This document shows, piece after piece, positions 24,056 through 32,831 of a DNA stretch of 64,000 nt (its first letter is position 1; each line of letters begins with the position of its first letter). The notes below the pieces were generated by a model. That model had not been told where the DNA came from and did not search any database. It worked only from the letters and a program-made list of their open reading frames with translations. The position numbers and the translations under genes are program-made. The DNA comes from RGIG3178 sp964533965 (GTDB lineage: Bacteria > Bacillota > Clostridia > Christensenellales > QAND01): contig CAZHNN010000010.1 of the NCBI GenBank assembly GCA_964533965.1, positions 28,735 to 92,734 on the forward strand, given 5' to 3'.

Positions 24056-24994
24056 CTAGAAATTGTCGAAACACTCGTAGATTACCTTGTCCCCGATACA
24101 GCACCACGCCATGCCATCCTCTACCACATACCGTATAGCGATCTTTCCCGTCCTCCCATCTTCCATCTCGAAATCGATCACCGTTTCCTGATCGGTAGCA
24201 GTGAGCATGACCTCCTCGCCCACTGACAATTTGCCTGTTTTATAACTGCCATCTTTCTGCTTGAACTCCGCAGGCAATTCGACGAGCGCCGCATGGGCGT
24301 CCGATGAATCCCAGCCAGGACCACCCGGCAGATGCCACTTTTTATCCCCGGAAGGTACCAGTTCAAAATTGCCGTTCATGGCATAGTCCCTGTAGGTCAG
24401 GTTCAGCCAGAATTCCGCGTAGTCGTACATTCTTACGGTCGTATCGGTGATTTTCTCAACAAAGCCGCCGGCTTCGGCGGTCTTTTTCAGAACATCGCCG
24501 CTGAGCACATATACATAGGTCTCGCAAATGTCATTGTCCTCGCCCATGCAAACGAATATACCGATTTTTCCCGTGCCTTTCCTGAATAGGAACGCCGATT
24601 CGAAATAGGAATCTTTAAAATCCGCCGACAGTCTCTTGCCGCTTTGCAACGTTATGGATAAGATGGTGCTGTTAGACTGTTCCGAATCTGCTTCCCGATA
24701 ATTCAGCGCGATTTTTTCAATACTTCCATCGCCGTTCAGATCAACGGGGTAAGCGACATTGGCTTTGAGCTCTTCTTTTATAAAGGTCTCGTTAGCTGGC
24801 TCGGATGTCGGGGGCAGAGTCGGTGAGGGTCCGGGAGTCTCCGTTGGTGCGACGGTTTGTATCGCGATCGGCGTTTTTGTCGGAACTGCGCTCTGCGACG
24901 TTGTCGTGCGCGCTACCGATATGTGACACCCGTTTAGCCATATACATCCAAAAATCAGAAAAACAGCAAGAATATGCCTCGACACCTTATGCAT
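24056..24994 (-). CDS. Lipoprotein with Thr/Pro linker, unknown function
   Basis: 312 aa predicted lipoprotein. A signal peptide ends in a lipobox (WLNGC). It is followed by a low-complexity Thr/Pro/Ser linker (about residues 28-75), typical of surface proteins that cross the wall. The globular part begins with DLNGDGSIEKI, a calcium-binding-like or FG-GAP/VCBS-type loop. No catalytic motif is recognised. The start is the ATG at 24994, with GGGGAGG 7 nt upstream. The gene lies 50 nt downstream of a second lipoprotein and probably shares its transcript. A 7-bp hairpin (24034-24056) overlaps its stop. Confidence 0.75.
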   Translation of the reverse strand: MHKVSRHILAVFLIFGCIWLNGCHISVARTTTSQSAVPTKTPIAIQTVAPTETPGPSPTLPPTSEPANETFIKEELKANVAYPVDLNGDGSIEKIALNYREADSEQSNSTILSITLQSGKRLSADFKDSYFESAFLFRKGTGKIGIFVCMGEDNDICETYVYVLSGDVLKKTAEAGGFVEKITDTTVRMYDYAEFWLNLTYRDYAMNGNFELVPSGDKKWHLPGGPGWDSSDAHAALVELPAEFKQKDGSYKTGKLSVGEEVMLTATDQETVIDFEMEDGRTGKIAIRYVVEDGMAWCCIGDKVIYECFDNF

Positions 24995-25044
24995 GATGAA
25001 TCCTCCCCATCGATCTCTCTCTGATCCAATAATAGGCAAACGGT

Positions 25045-25830
25045 TTAGGACAACAGGCTCCTGACATACTCCACAAACGCATACCCACCGTAGAACATCA
25101 GTCGATTGACGACCACGTCATAGTTCACGTCTCCTACTGGCTTGCTGTAAAGATGGCAAACAACCTCGCCGTTGTCCTTTTGGAACGTCACCTTCACATC
25201 AGGATTAGAAAAACAATCATGGGAAGTGCCGTAACCTGCGGAGAGCATCAAACTCACAAGTTTTTCTATTTTGCTTTTGTCTGTAATGACGAAGGTTCTG
25301 ATCTTTCCGTCTTTTTGTTTTTGGGAGATCTTAACCGATTTGACGCCTATCAAGTCTTCGCGGTCAAAATCCTTTATCTGCGCCATCTCGAGTATCTTAT
25401 TGTACAGTTTCTCTGATGTAGACCGGTATTTTTCTTCGTTGCACCTGACCAAAACGGTGTGATCCGTATTCAACACCATGGTGACTGTAGAATTTCCATC
25501 AATCCGGACATAAACACCGACATCCCCGGCATTGTTGGAATAGGTGGAATAATAGATAGGATCAGCGAGCAACAGATCGATCAACGGCGAGGCGTCGACG
25601 GATATTTCTTTTTCCTCGTAGGGTTCTGTTAGCGTCGGCACCAGCATAAAACCGATCTTGGCCTGCTTCCCGCGGAGTTCTTCCAGCTGCTGCGAGAGAT
25701 CCACTGCGCCCTTGCCGAACTTTGTTGTGGGTGTTGCTGAGGTTTGGGCAGGCATCGATGCACAGCCAACTGCCAGCAAAAGGCAGAGTAACATCGCTAT
25801 TGTTGCGTTTATCCTTTTCCACACCGCCAT
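25045..25830 (-). CDS. Lipoprotein, unknown function
   Basis: 261 aa predicted lipoprotein with a signal peptide and lipobox LLAVGC, then a short Ser/Thr/Pro stretch. The remaining about 220 residues are soluble and mixed alpha/beta, with no domain I can name. The start is the ATG at 25830, with AAGGAGA 8 nt upstream; a GTG one codon earlier is also possible. It stands upstream of the other lipoprotein gene on the same strand. Both are orphan surface proteins. Confidence 0.72.
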   Translation of the reverse strand: MAVWKRINATIAMLLCLLLAVGCASMPAQTSATPTTKFGKGAVDLSQQLEELRGKQAKIGFMLVPTLTEPYEEKEISVDASPLIDLLLADPIYYSTYSNNAGDVGVYVRIDGNSTVTMVLNTDHTVLVRCNEEKYRSTSEKLYNKILEMAQIKDFDREDLIGVKSVKISQKQKDGKIRTFVITDKSKIEKLVSLMLSAGYGTSHDCFSNPDVKVTFQKDNGEVVCHLYSKPVGDVNYDVVVNRLMFYGGYAFVEYVRSLLS

Positions 25831-26178
25831 CACGCGCTCTCCTTTGCGGATTCATAGCCGCACATACTATTCTATGATGCAGTCAGGGTTATTTGCAATT
25901 TGAAGAGACAAACGATATGCCATACTAGTTATTTCATCGTTTCAGAAAATATAACGTTCATGAAATTCATTATCTGTAATCAATTTTATTATACTGTAAA
26001 ATTATGACCATTAACATTGTTTTCCATAGACAAACAGTAATATAAAAGAGCCATGAATACATGCCTGTATTCGTGGCTCTTCATTTGATTTATTTCCGAA
26101 GGAAACCGATGATTTTCGTATTCGAGGGATAGCCCCCCCTTGCTTGGGTCCGGAGGTGAAGCTTCCAACAAGGCCTCC
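25831..26178. other. Intergenic stretch upstream of the lipoproteins
   Basis: About 350 nt, AT-rich near 25900-26040. It holds the hisHF terminator (26044-26083). An open frame at 25989-26171 on the minus strand runs through that terminator and has no ribosome binding site, so it is not called. No other element was seen. Confidence 0.6.
26044..26083 (-). terminator. Terminator of hisHF
   Basis: 16-bp stem AAGAGCCATGAATACA / TGTATTCGTGGCTCTT (one G-T pair) with a 4-nt loop. On the minus strand it runs into TTTTAT. It lies about 95 nt past the hisF stop. Confidence 0.88.
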
Positions 26179-26958
26179 CTACGCCAATTCCCCTAGGCCG
26201 TCCAGCCTTATCGGAATGCCTTGACTAGCCAGGAATCGCTTGAGATCTCCGATCTTCATCAGGTTGAAGTGGAACAGCGACGCGGCAAGAAGCGCATCCG
26301 CGCCAGCCTGTGCGGCTTCCACGAAATGCTCCATCGTTCCTCCGCCGCCGGAGGCGATCAGCGGCACGCGGGCTGTTCGGCTGACTTCTTTGAGGATTTT
26401 GGTATCAAAGCCCTGCATCGAGCCGTCGGCGTCCATCGAGGTTAACAGTATCTCCCCAGCGCCCCGATTCTGCATCTGTTCGACCCATTCGAGCGCGTCA
26501 ATTCCGGTGTTCTCGCGTCCGCCGTAGATATAGACGTCCCAGCCGTCACGCTCTTTGCTTCTTTTCACGTCTATCGACACGACGATGCATTGGCTGCCGA
26601 ACCTATCCGCCGCTCTGCTCACGAAATCCGGCTGTTTGACTGCGGCGGTGTTGATGGTTACCTTATCGGCGCCTCTTCGCAGCACGTTCTTGATGATCTC
26701 CAGATCCGATATGCCACCGCCTACGGTAAACGGGATGAACACCTGCTCCGCCGTTTTTTCCACGATTTCATACATCGTGTCCCGCCGCTCGTGGGAGGCG
26801 TTGATGTCCAGCAGCATCAATTCATCCGCACCCATCGCGCCGTACCGTTTCGCGGCTTCGACGGGATCGCCCGCGTCGCGTATATTCTCAAAATGGACGC
26901 CCTTGACCACGCGCCCGTCACGCATATCCATACAGGGTATGATTCGCTTTGTCAGCAT
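26179..26958 (-). CDS. hisF: HisF, imidazole glycerol phosphate synthase cyclase subunit
   Basis: 259 aa TIM-barrel cyclase. With ammonia from HisH it converts PRFAR to imidazole glycerol phosphate and AICAR. Landmarks: KRIIPCMDMRDGRVVKG with the catalytic aspartate at residue 11, FTVGGGI, IVVSIDVKR with the second catalytic aspartate, and a phosphate site at ASGGGG. The start is the ATG at 26958, with GGGGTGG upstream; the longer in-frame reading runs back through hisH. It overlaps hisH by 7 nt. No other his gene is in the window. Confidence 0.95.
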   Translation of the reverse strand: MLTKRIIPCMDMRDGRVVKGVHFENIRDAGDPVEAAKRYGAMGADELMLLDINASHERRDTMYEIVEKTAEQVFIPFTVGGGISDLEIIKNVLRRGADKVTINTAAVKQPDFVSRAADRFGSQCIVVSIDVKRSKERDGWDVYIYGGRENTGIDALEWVEQMQNRGAGEILLTSMDADGSMQGFDTKILKEVSRTARVPLIASGGGGTMEHFVEAAQAGADALLAASLFHFNLMKIGDLKRFLASQGIPIRLDGLGELA

Positions 26959-27572
26959 GACGCCACCCCTTTGCAGGAAAGGAAATTGCGGAGAATCTGC
27001 ATGCCAACATCCCCGCTTTTTTCGGGGTGGAACTGTGTTGCGAACACGTTGTTCTGATGCACAGCGCAGGCAAACGGCTTGCCATATTCCGTTACGCCCG
27101 CGACAAAAGGTTTGTCCGTGGGCTGATAGCAATAGCTGTGCACAAAGTACACAGAAAATTCATTTGGCAGGTTTGCAAACAGCACACCATCGCGATTTAG
27201 GACCGTGTTCCAGCCCATGTGCGGCACCTTCAACCCCGGCGCTTTCATCAGCGTGATGCCGCCGGGGAAAAGACCGATCCCGTCATGGTATCCGCCCTCT
27301 TCGCTGTATTCGAACAACAGCTGCATGCCAAGGCAGATGCCCAAGAGCGGAACGCCTGCGCTTGCCGCCTGCTGTATCGGCTTTACCAATTCAAGTCGTT
27401 TGAGCTCCGCCATCGCATCCGCAAAAGCTCCCACGCCGGGCAATATGATGCGGTCTGCGTGTATGATTTCATCCCCGTCCCGGCTCAGCGTGCTCCCTTC
27501 TCCCAAAAATGCCAAGGCTTTCTGCACGCTGTGCAGGTTGCCCATGCCGTAATCGACGATCACCGTATTCAT
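26952..27572 (-). CDS. hisH: HisH, imidazole glycerol phosphate synthase glutaminase subunit
   Basis: 206 aa class I glutamine amidotransferase. The nucleophile is C80 in GICLGMQLL and the His/Glu pair is in FHPEKSGD near the C-terminus. It supplies ammonia to HisF through a tunnel. The start is the ATG at 27572, with GGGGTGA 6 nt upstream. It is first in a two-gene hisHF unit with its own promoter, divergent from purA. Confidence 0.95.
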   Translation of the reverse strand: MNTVIVDYGMGNLHSVQKALAFLGEGSTLSRDGDEIIHADRIILPGVGAFADAMAELKRLELVKPIQQAASAGVPLLGICLGMQLLFEYSEEGGYHDGIGLFPGGITLMKAPGLKVPHMGWNTVLNRDGVLFANLPNEFSVYFVHSYCYQPTDKPFVAGVTEYGKPFACAVHQNNVFATQFHPEKSGDVGMQILRNFLSCKGVASC

Positions 27573-27595
27573 GCCAGTCACCCCGTTCTTTTCGC

Positions 27596-27624
27596 ATTGT
27601 AGCATACTACCATGATAAAGTAAA
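27596..27624 (-). promoter_or_regulatory. Predicted promoter of hisHF
   Basis: On the minus strand TTTACT (27619-27624), 17-nt spacer ending TATGC, and TACAAT (27596-27601). The extended TG and good spacing support it. The leader would be about 17 nt. Confidence 0.6.
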
Positions 27625-27696
27625 CCCCTTATGTATTTAACTTATTTCCCCTTTCGAGTATAGAAATTGGGCATGGTAAATTGTCAGGGCTTGGAC

Positions 27697-27787
27697 TATA
27701 ATGTGTGTATTGAAATATTGAACGACATCCCATGCCTTTAGCTGAACTTCTTTGTATTGAAATAGCCAAAGGCAGCTTTCGTTTTTT
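27697..27787 (+). promoter_or_regulatory. purA promoter and possible leader attenuator
   Basis: A TATAAT -10 (27697-27702) has only a weak -35. The roughly 130-nt leader holds an inverted repeat, TGCCTTTAGC (27733-27742) and GCCAAAGGCA (27765-27774), with one mismatch. A run of six Ts (27782-27787) follows 7 nt later. This could be a weak attenuator upstream of the purine operon. No purine riboswitch core was recognised. Confidence 0.35.
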
Positions 27788-27839
27788 CTTGAAGGGATGC
27801 CGAAAAACCAAGCTTACATTTGAATGAGGAGGCGCGCAT

Positions 27840-29114
27840 ATGGCAATCAGTGCAATCGTTGGAATCAATTGGGGAGATGAAGGCAAGGGACGTATGGTGG
27901 ACTACTTTGCCGAGAAATATGATGTTGTCGTCCGCTATCAGGGCGGCAACAACGCGGGGCATACCGTGGTGAACAAATATGGCAAATTCGCGCTTAACCT
28001 GATTCCTTCCGGCGTTTTCAGCCCCGAGACCGTCAATCTGTTGGGAACCGGCACCGTCATTGACCTCGAACACCTTTGCGGTGAGATGCAGCGGCTCCGC
28101 GATGCGGGCATTTCCATTACCCCCAAGAACTTCAAAATCAGCAATCGCGCCATGATCTGCATGCCCTTCCACCGCTGGCAGGACCAGTGGGAAGAAGTGC
28201 GGCTCGGCGCAGCGAAATTTGGCTCCACACAGCGCGGTATCGGCCCCATCTATGGCGACAAGGCCATGAAAAAATCGCTTCAAATAGGCTTTCTCCAATA
28301 TCCCGAAACGCTCGATCTGTACCTTGCTCGCGAAGTGGATTGGAAGAACGCGCTGATGCACTCCGCCTATAACTGCGATCCTATCGATCTTGATCAGATG
28401 CGCCAATGGCTCAAGACCTATGGCGATCCGCTCATCCCCTATATCTGTGATGCTAACGCGCTGCTGCACGATATGCAGGCGCAGGGCAAATCCATCATGT
28501 TTGAGGCGCAGTTGGGGGCGCTTCGCGATCTCGATTTTGGCATCTATCCGTATACGTCCTCGTCCACGCCGCTGGCAGCATATGCACCGATTGGCAGCGG
28601 ATGCCCCGACATCAAAGTAGAAAACGTCATCGGCGTTGTGAAAGCCTATTCCTCCTGCGTGGGCGAAGGACCGTTTGTTGGCGAGCTCAACGATGAAAAT
28701 GGCAAAAAGATCCGCGATGTCGGTGCCGAGTATGGCGCCGCAACCGGCCGTCCGCGCCGTGTGGCTTGGCTTGACCTGGTTGCGACCAAATACGGCGTGC
28801 AGGTGCAGGGTGCTACCCAGATCGCGTTTACGAAGCTGGATGTGCTTTCCGGCTTTGATAAGATTCCTGTTTGCCGTGCATACCGCATAGGCGGCAAGGA
28901 GACGACGGAGTTCCCCTACACACCTGAGCTTGACAATGCCGAGCCAGTGTTCGACATCCTTCCCGGCTGGAATTGTGACATCTCCCACATCCGCAAATTC
29001 GAAGACCTGCCCAAGGCGGCGCAGGACTACGTGCTGTATACCGAAAAGGCCATTGGCTGCCCGATCACCTATGTGTCCGTAGGCCCGGCTCGCGAAGAGC
29101 TCATTCTCCGCTAG
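27840..29114 (+). CDS. purA: PurA, adenylosuccinate synthetase
   Basis: 424 aa. Makes adenylosuccinate from IMP, aspartate and GTP, the first step to AMP. The N-terminal GDEGKGRMVD loop carries catalytic D13, and NNAGHTVV holds the catalytic histidine. GSTQRGIGP and the C-terminal guanine-binding region are present. AGGAGG lies 7 nt before the ATG. First gene of the purA-purC-purF-purB-pyrG-guaA run. Confidence 0.97.
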   Translation: MAISAIVGINWGDEGKGRMVDYFAEKYDVVVRYQGGNNAGHTVVNKYGKFALNLIPSGVFSPETVNLLGTGTVIDLEHLCGEMQRLRDAGISITPKNFKISNRAMICMPFHRWQDQWEEVRLGAAKFGSTQRGIGPIYGDKAMKKSLQIGFLQYPETLDLYLAREVDWKNALMHSAYNCDPIDLDQMRQWLKTYGDPLIPYICDANALLHDMQAQGKSIMFEAQLGALRDLDFGIYPYTSSSTPLAAYAPIGSGCPDIKVENVIGVVKAYSSCVGEGPFVGELNDENGKKIRDVGAEYGAATGRPRRVAWLDLVATKYGVQVQGATQIAFTKLDVLSGFDKIPVCRAYRIGGKETTEFPYTPELDNAEPVFDILPGWNCDISHIRKFEDLPKAAQDYVLYTEKAIGCPITYVSVGPAREELILR

Positions 29115-29148
29115 TTTATCATTAAGGTTTATATAAGGAGTATTTAAG

Positions 29149-29865
29149 ATGGCCAAAATGTTATACGAAGGCAAAGCGAAGCAGGTTTTCGAGACCAATG
29201 ATCCCTTAGTCGTACTGGTGCATTATAAAGACGACGCCACGGCACAAAACGGTCTAAAGCGTGGTACCATCGTGGGCAAGGGCGCCGTTAACAACCGGAT
29301 GAGCAATTATTTGTTTACGGTTTTGGAGAAAAGCGGCATTCCGACCCACCTCATCCGCGAAATCAACGAGCGCGATACGCTGGTAAAGCTGGTTAAGATC
29401 GTACCGCTTGAGGTTATCGTGCGCAACATTGCGGCAGGATCCTTGGCGCAACGGCTCGGCGTTCCGGAGGGCACCGAATTGAAATGCACGGTGCTCGAAT
29501 TCTGCTACAAAAGCGATGAGCTGGGCGATCCGATGCTCAACGAATACCACATCCGTTCTATAGGCTTGGCTTCCGATGAGGAAGTAAAGACTATCTCTGA
29601 GATGGCATTAAAGATCAATGCACTTTTGCAAAAGAGATTGCTCGAAGCGGGACTTATTCTCGTCGATTTCAAACTTGAGTTTGGTAAACTTCCCGACGGC
29701 ACGATCATCCTCGCAGATGAGATCTCACCCGATACATGCAGGCTTTGGGATGCGCAAACCCGGGCCAAACTGGATAAGGACCGTTTCCGCCGCGATCTAG
29801 GCGGTGCGGAGGAGGCCTACCAGGAAGTGTACCGTAGACTTGGATTGGAGGAACAGCATGACTGA
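29149..29865 (+). CDS. purC: PurC, SAICAR synthetase
   Basis: 238 aa. Joins CAIR and aspartate with ATP to give SAICAR in purine biosynthesis. It begins with LYEGKAKQVF, the family's ATP loop, and has VPLEVIVRNIAAGS, LVDFKLEFG and the ADEISPDTCRLWD metal/substrate region. AAGGAG lies about 9 nt before the ATG. Its 3' end overlaps purF by 8 nt. Confidence 0.97.
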   Translation: MAKMLYEGKAKQVFETNDPLVVLVHYKDDATAQNGLKRGTIVGKGAVNNRMSNYLFTVLEKSGIPTHLIREINERDTLVKLVKIVPLEVIVRNIAAGSLAQRLGVPEGTELKCTVLEFCYKSDELGDPMLNEYHIRSIGLASDEEVKTISEMALKINALLQKRLLEAGLILVDFKLEFGKLPDGTIILADEISPDTCRLWDAQTRAKLDKDRFRRDLGGAEEAYQEVYRRLGLEEQHD

Positions 29866-31273
29866 AGCGCTTCACGAGGAATGCGGTGTATTCGCCGTAT
29901 ACAACCGGGGTGAACTCGACAGCGCGCACATGGGATATCTCGCTCTGCAGGCATTGCAGCACCGTGGCCAGGATGGCGCAGGAATGGTAGCTTCAAACGG
30001 TGGCTCAACGGCCACCGTTGTGAAAAACCTCGGACTGGTGACCGACGTGTTCGGACCGGATGAGCTCAAGCAGTTGTCCGGTAAAAAGCTTCTGCTGGGA
30101 CATGTCCGATACGCCACCAGCGGCAGCGTGAACGTGCTGAACACACAGCCCTTGTTGACTCGATACGAAGACGGTTTTTTGGCGCTGGCGCACAATGGCC
30201 ATTTGGTCAACGGCTCCGCCCTCTCCCGCTCACTTAGGGATGTAGGCGTCCTGTTGCAGACCGATATGGACACGGAGGTGCTGGCGCATTTGATTGCGCG
30301 CAATCATTCCAAATCCATGGAGGATAAGCTTGCCTCACTGATGTCACTGGTGTATGGATCCTATGCGCTGGGCATCGTAACACGGAATGCGGTGTACGGG
30401 CTTCGCGATCCTTGGGGCATCCGCCCGCTGTGCATCGGCAAGCTGGGCGATACGTATATGATCTCCTCCGAATCCTGTGCGTTCGATCTTTTAGGCGCAG
30501 AATTTGTTCGCGACGTGAATCCGGGCGAGATCATTACATTGGACAAGGACGGTTTGCACAGCCGCCAATGCGTCGCCCGCCCCAACAGCGGCACCTGCCT
30601 GTTTGAATACGTCTATTTTGCGCGGCCCGATTCCGCCATCGACGGCGTATCCGTTTATGAAGCGCGCTTGAACGCGGGGCGTATGCTCGCACACGTTGCA
30701 CCTGTAGAGGCCGACATCGTTTCCGGCGTGCCGGATTCTGCGATCGCGGCGGCGCAGGGATATGCCATGGAAAGCGGCATCCCCTACGGCGACGTTCTGG
30801 TAAAGAACCGATACATCGGCCGGACATTCATACAGCCCGGGCAGCAGAGCCGCGAATTTGCGGTCAAGCTTAAGCTGAGCGTACTTGAAAAGCAGGTGAA
30901 GGGCAAGCGGGTTTTGCTCGTCGACGATTCCATCGTCCGCGGCACCAACAGCATCATTCTGACCAAAATGCTGCGCGAAGCGGGCGCCTGTGAGATACAC
31001 ATGCGCATATCCTCCCCGCCGGTACGGTACCCCTGCCATTTTGGCATCAACACGCCCACACAACGCCTGTTGATCGGCGCAAACAAGAACGTGGAAGAGG
31101 TTCGCCAGCGCTTGGGGCTGGATACGCTGGCCTATCTGTCGCTGGAAAAGCTCAAACAGGTCGTCAATGGTGAGGACAGTGGATATTGTTCCGCCTGCTT
31201 TGACGGCAACTACCCGATGGCTTTGGAAAAATGCCGGCGCATCGGGCGTATAGAAAATACAAATAAGGAGTAG
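29858..31273 (+). CDS. purF: PurF, glutamine PRPP amidotransferase
   Basis: 471 aa. Catalyses the committed step of purine synthesis, making phosphoribosylamine from PRPP and glutamine. A short propeptide (MTEALHEE) precedes C9, which becomes the N-terminal nucleophile after cleavage. The PRPP loop is LLVDDSIVRGTNS. Cysteines in RYPCHFGIN and GYCSACFDG suit the Fe-S-containing Bacillus type, which is oxygen-labile. The start is the ATG at 29858, with GGAGG 5 nt upstream. Confidence 0.97.
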   Translation: MTEALHEECGVFAVYNRGELDSAHMGYLALQALQHRGQDGAGMVASNGGSTATVVKNLGLVTDVFGPDELKQLSGKKLLLGHVRYATSGSVNVLNTQPLLTRYEDGFLALAHNGHLVNGSALSRSLRDVGVLLQTDMDTEVLAHLIARNHSKSMEDKLASLMSLVYGSYALGIVTRNAVYGLRDPWGIRPLCIGKLGDTYMISSESCAFDLLGAEFVRDVNPGEIITLDKDGLHSRQCVARPNSGTCLFEYVYFARPDSAIDGVSVYEARLNAGRMLAHVAPVEADIVSGVPDSAIAAAQGYAMESGIPYGDVLVKNRYIGRTFIQPGQQSREFAVKLKLSVLEKQVKGKRVLLVDDSIVRGTNSIILTKMLREAGACEIHMRISSPPVRYPCHFGINTPTQRLLIGANKNVEEVRQRLGLDTLAYLSLEKLKQVVNGEDSGYCSACFDGNYPMALEKCRRIGRIENTNKE

Positions 31274-31276
31274 AAG

Positions 31277-32704
31277 ATGGACACCACGCAATATGACAGC
31301 CCGCTGAATACGCGCTATGCATCCCGCGAGATGAGCTATCTCTTCTCGATGGATATGCGCATCAAGACCTGGCGGGAATTGTGGGTGGCGCTCGCGGAAG
31401 CCGAGATGGAACTTGGCCTTCCGATCACGCAGGAGCAAGTGGACGAGCTCAAGGCCCACATATTGCCGATCAACTATGATGTGGCGGACAAGAAGGAACG
31501 GGAGATTCGCCACGACGTGATGGCGCACATCTTCGCTTACGGCGTACAGGCCCCGAAGGCAAAGGGCATCATCCATCTGGGAGCGACGAGCTGCTATGTA
31601 ACGGACAACGCCGACATCATCATCTACGCCAATGCGCTTAATCTTGTGAAGGTTAAGCTTCAGGCGGTTTTGAAGCGGATGGCGGATTTTGCGCTGACCT
31701 ACAAGGACCTGCCGCAGCTGGGCTATACGCACCTGCAGCCCGCGCAGCTGGTCACTGTCGGCAAGCGTGCATGCCTGTGGATGCAGGATTTCTTGATGGA
31801 CCTCGAGGACCTTCATTACGTCCGCGGCGGCATGAAGCTCTTGGGCAACAAGGGCACAACCGGCACACAGGCGTCGTTCATGGAGCTCTTTGAAAACGAC
31901 CACGAAAAGGTCGAGGAACTCGAGCGCCGCATCGTCGCAAAGATGGGCTTTGAAAAGGAGTTCTCTGTTGCGGGACAGACATATCCAAGAAAGCTCGACT
32001 CGCGCATCGTTAACGTCCTCTCCGGCATCGCGCAGAGCGCACATAAGTTTGCTACCGATTTAAGGCTTCTGCAGAACTTCCGCGAAGTGGAAGAACCGTT
32101 TGAAAAGGGCCAGGTTGGCTCCTCCGCTATGGCGTACAAGCGCAACCCGATGCGCGCCGAGCGTATCTGCTCGCTGTCACGCCATGTGATAGCCCTTGCG
32201 CAGGATCCTGCGATGACGGCCATCACGCAATGGATGGAGCGTACGCTGGACGATTCGGCAAACAGGCGCATCAGCATTCCTGAGGCATTCCTGTGCGTGG
32301 ATGCGATATTGGAGATCTGTGCGAACATTACGGACGGGCTCGTGGTGTATCCAAAGATGATCGCGCGCAACATCGATATAAACCTGCCGTTCATGGCGAC
32401 CGAAAACATCCTGATGGAAGCGGTCAAGCGCGGTGGAGACAGACAGGCGCTGCACGAGCGTATCCGCGTGCATTCCCAAGAAGCCGCCAAGCGCATGAAG
32501 GCGGACGGTTTGGACAATGATCTGTTAAAGCGCATTGCAGGTGACCCCGCATTCCATCTGAGCGAAAGCGATCTGGCGGAAGTCCTCGACGCAAAGCTGT
32601 ATATCGGGCGTTGCCCGCAACAGGTCGAGAGTTTCATCCAAAACGATGTGATGCCGGCCATTTCCGGTGCCGGGAAGCTATCCATCGGCGATCTTCACGT
32701 ATAA
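31277..32704 (+). CDS. purB: PurB, adenylosuccinate lyase
   Basis: 475 aa. Cleaves SAICAR to AICAR and adenylosuccinate to AMP, each releasing fumarate. The HLGATSCYVTDNAD region and the flexible signature loop GSSAMAYKRNP with its catalytic serine are clear. AAGGAG precedes the ATG, and the gene begins 3 nt after the purF stop. It shares product and substrate with the neighbouring purA and purC and with HisF (AICAR). Confidence 0.96.
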   Translation: MDTTQYDSPLNTRYASREMSYLFSMDMRIKTWRELWVALAEAEMELGLPITQEQVDELKAHILPINYDVADKKEREIRHDVMAHIFAYGVQAPKAKGIIHLGATSCYVTDNADIIIYANALNLVKVKLQAVLKRMADFALTYKDLPQLGYTHLQPAQLVTVGKRACLWMQDFLMDLEDLHYVRGGMKLLGNKGTTGTQASFMELFENDHEKVEELERRIVAKMGFEKEFSVAGQTYPRKLDSRIVNVLSGIAQSAHKFATDLRLLQNFREVEEPFEKGQVGSSAMAYKRNPMRAERICSLSRHVIALAQDPAMTAITQWMERTLDDSANRRISIPEAFLCVDAILEICANITDGLVVYPKMIARNIDINLPFMATENILMEAVKRGGDRQALHERIRVHSQEAAKRMKADGLDNDLLKRIAGDPAFHLSESDLAEVLDAKLYIGRCPQQVESFIQNDVMPAISGAGKLSIGDLHV

Positions 32705-32831
32705 AGGGGCAAGATTTTCCCAACAAAAGCATTCCAATGCATTTGCCAAGCGCAATGCATATAAGCGGGCAAGAACCCGCACAAGATACATCAAAGGGAT
32801 GTGTCTACCAAGCCCAAAACAGGAGGATTGT

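Noticed and set aside
25989..26171. 60-codon frame on the minus strand after hisF
   Set aside because: It runs through the hisHF terminator and lacks a start signal.
27738..29198. Long open frame (486 codons) antisense to purA
   Set aside because: It mirrors purA, whose product is unmistakable. It has no ribosome binding site or recognisable domain. Long antisense frames are common opposite GC-biased coding genes.
30491..32044. Long open frame (517 codons) antisense to purF and purB
   Set aside because: Same reason: a shadow of two well-defined genes, with low-complexity composition and no family match.
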